NCBI GenBank assembly: GCA_001273385.1
Contig: LFWW01000022.1
Coordinates: 1 to 40,635 of the forward strand
Source of the DNA: a miscellaneous Crenarchaeota group-6 archaeon AD8-1
Lineage (GTDB): Archaea; Thermoproteota; Bathyarchaeia; Bathyarchaeales; Bathycorpusculaceae
DNA length: 40,635 bases
Direction of reading: 5' to 3'
A program made the translations under genes and the position numbers. Positions 33,408-40,635 of this stretch are shown here, in pieces. Each line of letters opens with the position of its first letter. The stretch's first letter is position 1. The notes beneath the pieces are model-generated. The model ran no database searches. It saw nothing but the letters and a program-made list of their open reading frames with translations, and was not told the origin of the DNA.

Positions 33408-34691
33408 TTAATTATTTTTATTTATTTTTATTGTATTTTTTTGTCTATTTCTTAAAAAGTAATAAATTGAACCTATTGCCAAACATGAGACTCCAAATAG
33501 CCATGAGTCAGGTGAAACTACAAGAATAATAGAGAGCATTATGAGACAACTTACTAGTCCTGCTAAAGATACTAACTTTTGTTTTATTCTTTTTCTATTT
33601 TTAAGTTTAATAGCAGCTATATTGGCTAGGGCATAGTAAAAAAGCGATGCAAAAGCGCTTATAGCAACAACTCTAGTAAGGTCGAAAAATAGAACCAATA
33701 CTGCCATTATAGCTCCAATAATTATTATTGAGTAATACGGAGTGCAAAATTTTGTGTGGAGTTTGGATAGAGTTTGTGGTAGGTCTCTTCGTCTTCCCAT
33801 AGAATAAGTCATTCTGGAGACACCCAATATTGCGGTGAGCAACACACTTGCTGTAGCTATTAATCCTCCTATGGAGACAATTTCTATCACTAGCTGATTG
33901 CCAGTTACACTTATTGCATCTATTAAAGGAGAATTCGAGTTTGCTAATTCTGGTGCTCCAATAAGACCTACTGCAACAAATCCAACTAGCACATAAATTG
34001 CTGTACTTATTCCAAGGGAATATAGCATGGCTCTTGGCACATTGCGGTTAGAATTCTTTACTTCCTCAGCTACTACTGCTGCTCTGGCAAATCCAGCATA
34101 AGCAAAAAAAACATACACTGCCCCAAAAAGTACACCCGTATTGATTGGTGAAAAGGGTTCAAAATTTGATGGGGTAATGTAGAATGCTCCAACGATTATA
34201 AAAATGAGCAAAGCGAAGAGTTTGACTATTACTAATAGTGTGTTAAAACGTGCAGATTTGTGAACTCCTATAAAATTTATTATCGTAAATATGAGGACCA
34301 GCGCTGATGCAACTATTTTTGTTGGCAAGCTTGGAATAGCAGCTGACAAATAATAAGCAAAACCTATTGATACTGCAGCTCCTATGAACGTGTTTGATAT
34401 TATCCACATCCAGCCTGCAAGAAATCCTGAAAAAGGAGAGATTAGTTGATGAGCATATTCATACACGCTTCCTTCTACAGGTTGCCATTTGGCTAATTCA
34501 GAAAAGCTAAGTGCTGTGAAAAGAGCAACCAAGCTTGCGATCATCATTGATATTACTAACGCTGATCCTGCAATTCCAGCTGTAATACCGATGACAACGA
34601 ATATTCCGCCGCCTATTATAGCTCCTACGCTAAGCGCAGTAGTATCCAATAAACCAAGAGTTTTTTTTAATTTCGTTTCTTTATTAGCCAT
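33408..34691 (-). CDS. APC-superfamily amino acid permease
   Basis: The product is 427 residues from ATG 34691 with about twelve membrane segments. The first unwound helix shows the APC substrate site 'LSVGAIIGGGIFVVIGI'. Later landmarks are 'WQPVEGSVYEYAHQ' ('P.aGg.Y.y'), 'FLAGWMWIISNTFIGAA', 'VFFAYAGFARAAVVAEEVKN' (the conserved 'F.ayiGfd....aeE.kn') and 'NVPRAMLYSLGISTAIYV'. It would import an amino acid by ion or proton coupling; the specificity is not evident. Confidence 0.9.
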   Translation of the reverse strand: MANKETKLKKTLGLLDTTALSVGAIIGGGIFVVIGITAGIAGSALVISMMIASLVALFTALSFSELAKWQPVEGSVYEYAHQLISPFSGFLAGWMWIISNTFIGAAVSIGFAYYLSAAIPSLPTKIVASALVLIFTIINFIGVHKSARFNTLLVIVKLFALLIFIIVGAFYITPSNFEPFSPINTGVLFGAVYVFFAYAGFARAAVVAEEVKNSNRNVPRAMLYSLGISTAIYVLVGFVAVGLIGAPELANSNSPLIDAISVTGNQLVIEIVSIGGLIATASVLLTAILGVSRMTYSMGRRRDLPQTLSKLHTKFCTPYYSIIIIGAIMAVLVLFFDLTRVVAISAFASLFYYALANIAAIKLKNRKRIKQKLVSLAGLVSCLIMLSIILVVSPDSWLFGVSCLAIGSIYYFLRNRQKNTIKINKNN

Positions 34692-34871
34692 TTTTTCAGT
34701 GTCAACAGTTTAACTTTTACTAGTTTTATTCAATTCAACTTGGTTTTTATTTATTCTGCAATTTTTATTCAATTTTTACTTTTTTTGGTTGATTCTTTCG
34801 ATTTTTCTTCTTATCAGTTTGAATTTTTTGATGCTTCTTTTGATAAAATTGAGGCATTTTTTTGTTAAATT

Positions 34872-36086
34872 CTATTTACTGATATTTGAAGTTAGTAATG
34901 ATATAATTGATGTGTTATGAATTAATCCAAATCCGCCATTTTTAGCTGATACTTCATCAAACTTTGTAATTTTATCTGGCTTTATTGAAGGTGAATAGAT
35001 TACAAATGGTACAGGATCTTTTGTATGAATTCCAATTTTGCATGGAGTAGGATGATCTGGTAATATTGCTATTGCATAGGGATCTTTGATTTTTTTTAAG
35101 ATATTACCTACAAGTCTTTTGTCTATATCTTCTATTGTTTTAATTTTCTGATTATAATCTTTAGAGTGACCTGCTTCGTCAGGAGCTTCTACATGAACAA
35201 ATATTAAATCATTATCTTTAAGAGCTTGTAGCGCGTGTTTTGCTTTTCCTTCATAATTTGTGTTAGCTAATCCTGTTGCTCCTGGAACGTTGATGATTTT
35301 CATTTTAGAGTAAATTCCAATACCTTTTACTAAGTCTACTGCAGAAATTACTGCTGCTTTTAAGCCATATTTATTTTGGAATGATTCTAAAGATGGTTTT
35401 TTGCCTCCACTCCAGGGCCAAATCATATTCGCTGGTTTTTTGCCTCTTTTTATTCTGGAAATATTAATTGGATGGTCATTTAGTATTTTCTTAGAATCGA
35501 TAATCTTGTTTATCAGAAATTGTGCTATTTTTTCAGCTTTTTTTGATTTGGCTCTTGGCAAAATTGTTGTAATTTTTTTTCCTATTGCGTTATGAGGAGG
35601 AGTAGCTTCTAATAAAAGAGCTTCTGGGCAATTTTTTAAGATTAAGAAATGCCTATAGTCTAATCCTGAATAAAACTCTATCCTATTTGGTTCTCCGCAA
35701 GTTTGATTTATTTTTTTGATTAATTCTTCTGATTCTTTAGTTGAGATATGATCTGCAGTGTGATCTGAAATAGTACCGTTTTTTTCTGAGATAAGATTAC
35801 ATCTAAATGCAACGTCATTTTCTTTTAATTTAATACCTCTTGCTGCAGCCTCAAAAGATCCTCTTCCTGTTAGAACTTTTTTTGGGTCATATCCTAAAAC
35901 TGAAAGGATTGCTACATCTGATCCAGGTTTTAATCCTTTAGGGATTGTTTTAAGAAGTCCGTTTCTTCCAAGACTTGCTATTTTATCTATATTTGGTTTT
36001 TTTGCTATTTGTAAAGGAGTAAGATTTTTTAATTCTGGAATTGAATAATCTGCCATTCCATCCCCAATTATCAAAATGTATTTCAT
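34872..36086 (-). CDS. apgM: 2,3-bisphosphoglycerate-independent phosphoglycerate mutase, archaeal type
   Basis: The product is 404 residues from ATG 36086, the archaeal ApgM length. It interconverts 2- and 3-phosphoglycerate in glycolysis and gluconeogenesis. Alkaline-phosphatase-fold motifs: 'LIIGDGMADYSIPEL' (metal Asp), 'GSDVAILSVLGYDP' (Ser nucleophile), 'GRGSFEAAARGI', 'FRCNLI', 'HDGNG'-less 'DHTADHIS', 'FVHVEAPDEAGHSKD' and 'AILPDHPTPC' (second metal site). It is divergent from the CARDB surface-protein gene, with a 170-base promoter gap. Confidence 0.95.
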   Translation of the reverse strand: MKYILIIGDGMADYSIPELKNLTPLQIAKKPNIDKIASLGRNGLLKTIPKGLKPGSDVAILSVLGYDPKKVLTGRGSFEAAARGIKLKENDVAFRCNLISEKNGTISDHTADHISTKESEELIKKINQTCGEPNRIEFYSGLDYRHFLILKNCPEALLLEATPPHNAIGKKITTILPRAKSKKAEKIAQFLINKIIDSKKILNDHPINISRIKRGKKPANMIWPWSGGKKPSLESFQNKYGLKAAVISAVDLVKGIGIYSKMKIINVPGATGLANTNYEGKAKHALQALKDNDLIFVHVEAPDEAGHSKDYNQKIKTIEDIDKRLVGNILKKIKDPYAIAILPDHPTPCKIGIHTKDPVPFVIYSPSIKPDKITKFDEVSAKNGGFGLIHNTSIISLLTSNISK

Positions 36087-36257
36087 GACAATCTTACTCC
36101 TCGTTTTTTATTTGTGATTTCAGTGAATTTATGAATTAGATTTTTAGTTATTGTTTATCAGGTTAGATTTATTATATTTTATTTGTAATTGAATATGGAA
36201 ATAATTTAAAAGTGTGAGCCTATCTTTCTATCTAATCTTGATTATAGTTGAAGATAT

Positions 36258-38459
36258 ATGGTAATCTCAAACCGATCAGCAATTGGAAAAGTAAAGGTGC
36301 TTCTGCTAATTGACATTATTATTTTGTCCGTAGCTACTGGTACATATTTTTATCTTCAAGCTTCAGGCCAACTAGAGACTGAACCTGCTGGTGCTGAATA
36401 TTTATTTTCTGATCTTCAAATCAATCCTGTTGAGGCTGACGTGGGTGAACCTATAATGATTTCAGCTAATGTTACAAATGTTGGAGACTTAGCAGCTAAT
36501 TATACCGTAAGTTTGTTTATTGACGATATAATAGTTGAAAATCAAACAATCAGGCTAGTTGGTGGGGTTTCTTCTATTGTTGAGTTTATTCATAGTGAGT
36601 TTTCAGAAGGGAATTTTACTGCCCAATTAGGTAATCTTACTGATACTTTTATTGTAAAAGCATTGTTTCCAGAAGATAGCCCGATTAAACTATCTTCATT
36701 ATCGATTAATCCTTACGAGATTAATCTCGGAGAGTCAACTCAACTGAAGCTTACTGCAAGAAATACTGGTTCTGGAACTGAAAGCTTACCCGTAAGATTA
36801 TTTGTTGATGGAATCCTTTTAGAAACTAAGATTGTGGAGCTGGGTCCAAGTGGATCAACACCTGTTGAGTTTGTTTTAAATGGGACTAATTTAGGTGTTC
36901 ATAAGGTTAAAGTAAACAATTTATTTGGAGGTTTTAATATTGTCCCGGTAGGGATGCACACTCTTACTATTCATACTTATCCTATCCCAGATGAAGGTTA
37001 TACAGATCTTACAATAAATGGTGAAGAATTAAGAACTCCTTATAATGAAATTCTCCCTGAAGGAAAATACACGATTTCAGTGCCTGCTACAGATACAACT
37101 GGAGAGCATGCATTTTTATTTTGGCAGGATGGCCCCTCTAATCCTACAAGAACAATAACATTATCTAAACGAACTACTTTAACTGCAGAATATGAAGCCG
37201 GTGTTTCTTGTCCTTCTTTGAGTATTTGGAATGGAACAGATTTTGTATATGTTGCTGATGTGAGTAATCATGGGTGGCTTGGTTACATGAATTATTTAAC
37301 TGATGATCCTGAATGGCCCATTGTGTATTGGAGAAATAATCCTTGGGATTACATTCCAGTCCAATCAAATCTTTTGCAAACGAGAAATGGGTATTATGAG
37401 ATGTTATTAACGCAAAAATGGAATGAGATCTTTTATTTGGATTCAGCTTATCTGGTTGCAGTTGATCATCCCACCAATGTTGATGTTTATTCAACGATGG
37501 TTGAACAATATCTTGACCCTGATTATATGGGACAGATCTATACGGTTTCGAAGAATCCTTTAAAACCAATTTATGCTGTGAATGAGAAAGGTGAAAATGT
37601 GCTCCCATACCTATCTGAGATTGATGACATTTTCACACCAGGATTTAATGGTTTGCAAAGTGATTCTTGGGACAATATTTCTTGGAATAGTTTAACTTTG
37701 GATTTGGGTGATTTATCAAATAGTGACGAAATAAAACTTCTTGTTAGAGCTATAGTGGATTGGGGTTCTGCTGAAGATTATAGTTTGTGGATAGACAAGT
37801 TTTTTGCTGAGCCTGTTCCAAATGGCACACAGATCACTCCTGCTCCTTATATGGAAGTTAAGGATTCTGACGGTAATTGGATAAGAGTTGCAGATAATAG
37901 GCAATTTCCTATACCTCCAGATGCTGTTCCAAGAACTTTTGTTGTTGATTTAACCGGTTTGTTCCCTTCTGATGATTACTCAATTAGAATAAACAATTTC
38001 TGGAATGTCACATTTGATTATATTGGAGTGGATATTTCGTCTCAAGAAGAGATCTCAACAAATACAATTTATCCGTATGCGAATCTTCGTCAAGTATTTG
38101 AAACAAGTTCTAGCTCTTCAGGTAATTTCACTAGTTATGGTGATGTGACTGACTTGCTTTTGGCTGAAGATGACAAGTTTGTTGTTGGAAGACAAGGAGA
38201 TGAAGTATCTTTATTGTTCCCAATCTCAGGCTTGGCACCTCCAGATAAAGGAATGGTTAGAGATTATTTTGTTTTTATTGCTCTTTGGTTTAAGGATGAA
38301 ACCGGAAATTGGGGTTATGGATTTGATTTCACAGTTGATCCTATGCCCTTTAAGGAAATGAGTGGATTTCCCTATCCATTAGATGCAGAAAGTTATCCAT
38401 ATGATGAAAATCATATCCAATATCTTCAAGAGTATAATACAAGACAAATATCAAAATAA
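36258..38459 (+). CDS. Large surface protein with two CARDB domains and an uncharacterised C-terminal region
   Basis: The product is 733 residues from ATG 36258. A membrane anchor or signal (about 10-34) is followed by two CARDB-like domains (about 47-135 and 140-230, each 'NP.E...GE...I...V.N.G'). A PEGA/InlB-like strand module follows (about 235-318, ending 'RTTLTAEYEAG'). The remaining 410 residues begin 'SCPSLSIWNGTDFVYVADVS' and are rich in Trp, Tyr and Asp. Many N-x-S/T sites suggest N-glycosylation, and there is no C-terminal anchor. The long tail resembles extracellular repeat regions around 'C..L..WNG..FVYV.DV' motifs but has no assigned activity. It is the largest gene in the window. 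Confidence 0.78.
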   Translation: MVISNRSAIGKVKVLLLIDIIILSVATGTYFYLQASGQLETEPAGAEYLFSDLQINPVEADVGEPIMISANVTNVGDLAANYTVSLFIDDIIVENQTIRLVGGVSSIVEFIHSEFSEGNFTAQLGNLTDTFIVKALFPEDSPIKLSSLSINPYEINLGESTQLKLTARNTGSGTESLPVRLFVDGILLETKIVELGPSGSTPVEFVLNGTNLGVHKVKVNNLFGGFNIVPVGMHTLTIHTYPIPDEGYTDLTINGEELRTPYNEILPEGKYTISVPATDTTGEHAFLFWQDGPSNPTRTITLSKRTTLTAEYEAGVSCPSLSIWNGTDFVYVADVSNHGWLGYMNYLTDDPEWPIVYWRNNPWDYIPVQSNLLQTRNGYYEMLLTQKWNEIFYLDSAYLVAVDHPTNVDVYSTMVEQYLDPDYMGQIYTVSKNPLKPIYAVNEKGENVLPYLSEIDDIFTPGFNGLQSDSWDNISWNSLTLDLGDLSNSDEIKLLVRAIVDWGSAEDYSLWIDKFFAEPVPNGTQITPAPYMEVKDSDGNWIRVADNRQFPIPPDAVPRTFVVDLTGLFPSDDYSIRINNFWNVTFDYIGVDISSQEEISTNTIYPYANLRQVFETSSSSSGNFTSYGDVTDLLLAEDDKFVVGRQGDEVSLLFPISGLAPPDKGMVRDYFVFIALWFKDETGNWGYGFDFTVDPMPFKEMSGFPYPLDAESYPYDENHIQYLQEYNTRQISK

Positions 38460-38464
38460 TTTTT

Positions 38465-38483
38465 ACAATTTAAAAAAAATTGT
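38465..38483 (+). terminator. Inverted repeat after the surface-protein gene
   Basis: ACAATTT (38465-38471) and AAATTGT (38477-38483) pair perfectly around a five-base A loop, six bases after the stop at 38459. A T-tract does not follow, so termination on the plus strand is uncertain; T-rich bases just upstream would be used by minus-strand transcription. Confidence 0.35.
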
Positions 38484-38548
38484 GAATTAATTTATGTCTT
38501 CTGATAAAGATAGCTCATAGGAATAAGTGGTTATCTTGTTCTAGTTTT

Positions 38549-38968
38549 TTATTCGCCCATTATCTGTAGGATTATTTTTCTTCTTCGGTTTCTTGCATCT
38601 AATTCTAAAAATACTATTTGTTGCCATGTTCCTAAAGTTAATGCCTTATCTGCAAAAGGAACAGTTAGGCTAGGTCCAATTAATGAAGCTCTAACATGGG
38701 AATGCCCGTTTCCATCATGCCATCTTTTTTCATGTTCATAAGATAAATTTCTTGGCGCTATTTTTTCAAGAGTATTTGGTAAATCCAATAGAAGTCCTGG
38801 TTCATATTCGATTGTGGTTATTGCTCCTGTTGATCCTGGAATGAAAATGGTTACTATTCCATTTTTCATTTTGGTGGTGTTTAATTCTCGAGTCACATCT
38901 TCTGTTATATCCAGAATATCGTTTTCTCCTCTGGTTTGATAAAATAATGTTTTTGTTATGATGTTCAA
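38549..38968 (-). CDS. YjbQ/UPF0047 family protein
   Basis: The product is 139 residues from TTG 38968. It is a single-domain beta-rich protein with the family's 'GIVTIFIPGSTGAITTIEYEPGL' strand-turn, 'WHDGNGHSHVRASLIGPSLTVPF' (conserved H-D-x-N-G-H-x-H, likely metal ligands) and 'LGTWQQIVFLELDARNRRRKI'. Homologues are annotated as secondary thiamine-phosphate synthases, from a weak activity in Escherichia coli YjbQ; the physiological role is unsettled. It is upstream of the ABC transporter genes on the same strand. Confidence 0.9.
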   Translation of the reverse strand: MNIITKTLFYQTRGENDILDITEDVTRELNTTKMKNGIVTIFIPGSTGAITTIEYEPGLLLDLPNTLEKIAPRNLSYEHEKRWHDGNGHSHVRASLIGPSLTVPFADKALTLGTWQQIVFLELDARNRRRKIILQIMGE

Positions 38969-39010
38969 TTTTTATCCACTAATACATTATTACTTAAAGA
39001 CATAATTCCT

Positions 39011-39748
39011 TTATTTTTTTCCGAATTTTCCAAAGAGATAAACTCCAATGATTATGATTGCAGTGCTGACAGCTGTGAGAATTCCCATATTTGTTGTGAT
39101 TCTTGGATTTAGGAAATCTCCTTCCAAGATCAATGTTAAACTATCAAGCAAATAGTAACTTGGCATAAAAACTGCAATCTGTTTTGTAGTTTCGGTTATT
39201 GGAATAAAGGTTCCAAAGAACATTTGAGGGAGAATGAAAATGAACGAAATTCCGGTTGCGGCTTCAGGACTTTTTGATATTGTGGCTGTTATTAATCCTA
39301 ATCCAACTGAGGTTAGAGAAAATAAGGCTGTAATAGGTAATGCTAATAATATTCCTGCAATTCCACTTTGAGGTCTAAATCCTAAGATGAATGCAAGAAT
39401 AACTACAATTATTACTTGAATCATTGCAGTTAATAAATTTGATATTATTCGACTTCCAATAAATTCACTAGAAGTCATAGGAGTGGTGCTCAGTCTTTTT
39501 AGTAAGCCTTCCTGTCTTTCCATGGAGAAGGATTGTGCGACAGTCATGATTAAGAAGATAACTGCATAAACAATCAAACCCGGTACAAGTATTGATAATG
39601 ACATTCCAAATTCTGGGTCTGAAAAAGCAAAAACGAAAATTATGGTAAGAATTGCTGGAAATAAAAGATTTAAAAATAAAATTGCAGGCTGACGAATGAG
39701 TTTTATCATTTCTAATTTAATAAGTGCAAATAAACTTTGCAATTTCAT
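39011..39748 (-). CDS. ABC-2 type transporter permease
   Basis: The product is 245 residues from ATG 39748 with six membrane segments. Typical ABC-2 features are the amphipathic start 'LFALIKLEMIKLIRQPAILFLNLLFPAIL', the cytoplasmic 'FSMERQEGLLKRLSTTPMTSSEFIGSRI' (coupling helix, 'R..GtlerL..tP....e....+') and the late 'ISFIFILPQMFFGTFIPI'. It is immediately downstream (one base) of the ATPase gene. The substrate is unknown. If the ATPase is truly broken, this permease has no partner in the window. Confidence 0.9.
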   Translation of the reverse strand: MKLQSLFALIKLEMIKLIRQPAILFLNLLFPAILTIIFVFAFSDPEFGMSLSILVPGLIVYAVIFLIMTVAQSFSMERQEGLLKRLSTTPMTSSEFIGSRIISNLLTAMIQVIIVVILAFILGFRPQSGIAGILLALPITALFSLTSVGLGLITATISKSPEAATGISFIFILPQMFFGTFIPITETTKQIAVFMPSYYLLDSLTLILEGDFLNPRITTNMGILTAVSTAIIIIGVYLFGKFGKK

Positions 39749-39749
39749 T

Positions 39750-40635
39750 TTAAATGCCCTCCAAAATTCTTCTTCCTGTAATTTTTAGGAAAACTTCTTC
39801 GAGGTTTTTTGTTTTGTGTTTTTGCATTAGTTCTTTGGGAGTTCCAAGTGCTATTAATTTGCCATAATCGATAATTCCCACTCTATCACTTAGAGCTTCA
39901 GCCTCTTCAATATAGTGCGTTGTAAGAATTATCGTTTTACCCTTATATTTGAGTGCTTTTATAAAATCCCATGTTGCTCGCCTAGCTCTGGGATCCATTC
40001 CAACAGTTGGTTCATCTAAAAAGGCAATTTTGGGATCATTTATTAGAGCAATTATTAGATTTAGTTTTCGTAACATTCCTCCACTATATCCTTTTACTTG
40101 TCTTTTACTCTCCTCTTGCAATCCTAATTTTTCTAAAAGACTACTCATTCTTTCTTCAAGATCTATTTTTGTAATAGAGTGAAGATTTCCAAAAAGTTCA
40201 ATGTTTTCTCTTCCAGTAAGAAAATTAAAAACAGAGGCTTTTTGAGGGCAAAGACCAATTAGACTTTTAATTTTTTTTAGATTTTTGGTCACGTCAAATC
40301 CGGTTATTATTGCTGTTCCTTTTGTAGGAGCTACTAATCCTGATAAAATATTGATTGTTGTCCATTTGGTCCTAAAAGACCAAAAAGCTCTCCTTGTTTT
40401 ATGTCAAGATTAAGATCATCAACTGCTGTTATCTCATCATATTTTTTTACTAGGTTTCTAATTGATATTGCTGAGTCAGCTATCCGCTCACCAGATACAA
40501 CTTGAATTTCAACTTCCGCAATGATTTGTTTAAGTACCAGATTTGCTAGTGTTCTTTGTCTTATTTCTTCTGCTATTTGTTTTCCAGCTAGCTTTTCAAC
40601 AAGCATAATCGAGAAGGGAAGTGCACTTGCAGGTC
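39750..40635 (-). pseudogene. ABC transporter ATPase with deleted Walker A core, 5' end beyond window
   Basis: The N-terminal frame runs from the window edge to TAG at 40334-40336, and the C-terminal frame from about 40360 to 39750. The first ends its homology at '[11 protein letters not shown]' (40361). Intact relatives continue with A-G-K-T-T-T, but here the next bases are CAACAATCAAT, which encode the following T-I-N in a shifted frame. About 13 nt (A-G-K-T plus one base) are missing. The second frame then has '[13 protein letters not shown]', 'VKGYSGGMLRKLNL' (signature) and 'IAFLDEPTVGMDPRARR' (Walker B). Residues before the ABC domain ([20 protein letters not shown]) are unrecognised. 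It could be a real deletion or an assembly fault. Confidence 0.85.

Noticed and set aside
37174-37608. 144-residue antisense frame inside the surface-protein gene
   Set aside because: Its His/Gln-rich composition is typical of antisense translation; the sense gene is continuous and domain-structured.
40600-40635. Cloning-vector remnant at the right end (TGCAGGTC resembles a polylinker, and the length suits a fosmid)
   Set aside because: The match is only eight bases and the reading frame continues through it; this is too weak to call.
1-40635. CRISPR arrays, insertion sequences, rRNA genes
   Set aside because: No spaced direct repeats, transposase motifs or rRNA landmarks were seen. The only repeats are Kelch and Ig-like coding repeats at 26790-28424.

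Overview
This 40.6 kb, AT-rich window comes from an archaeon of the TACK/Asgard side of the tree; I favour a Bathyarchaeia-like lineage. Four things point this way. EF-1A carries the long insertion shared by crenarchaea and eukaryotes (residues 122-137). There is a gene for ribosomal protein eL38, which euryarchaea lack. The XPF nuclease is the short form without a helicase. The secreted proteins (Kelch plus 'SPENKTY..SWLGYSLDG' Ig-like repeats, and N-glycosylation-rich single-span proteins) have a style I associate with Bathyarchaeia. The phylum call is inference; the TACK/Asgard placement is better supported. TTG starts behind good Shine-Dalgarno sites are frequent.

Layout. Bases 1-635 are the right end of an integrated element: a tyrosine integrase running off the left edge and a duplicated 3' half of a tRNA, probably tRNA-Val(GAC). 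From 730 to 6.8 kb are a BASS-type transporter, small zinc-ribbon genes, an OB-fold protein with aIF-1A, eL38, an ATP-grasp enzyme and a PRC-barrel protein. From 7.0 to 17 kb are tRNA-Gly, a DUF123 GIY-YIG protein, a DUF255 thioredoxin-fold protein, the adenine-salvage pair MTAP-Apt, a PadR regulator, an AcdB-type subunit, HtpX, the HTH-riboflavin kinase RbkR, and an overlapping run of DPH5, DUF357, FAD synthase RibL and rhomboid. From 17 to 24.3 kb are a DUF4145 protein, a HemN-like radical SAM protein, tRNA-Pro(CGG), XPF, EF-1A, a DRG-type GTPase, S7 and S12.

From 24.5 to 32.5 kb is a lipoate-centred region: lipoate-protein ligase LplA, then two BioB-like radical SAM proteins flanking a winged-helix protein, probably the archaeal two-protein lipoyl synthase (LipS1/LipS2). 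CysRS, a secreted Kelch protein and a DRE-TIM aldolase-type enzyme are interspersed. From 32.6 kb to the end are exported proteins, an APC permease, archaeal phosphoglycerate mutase, a 733-residue CARDB surface protein, a YjbQ-family protein and an ABC-2 transporter.

Two conserved genes are broken. S12 has one extra base after codon 39. The ABC ATPase has lost about 13 nt that encode the Walker A lysine region. Either could be an assembly error, so both need reads. The most interesting points are the probable lipoyl-synthase locus, the tRNA-embedded integrase frame, the hidden eL38 and zinc micro-gene, and the two disrupted genes. I saw no CRISPR array, rRNA or insertion sequence.
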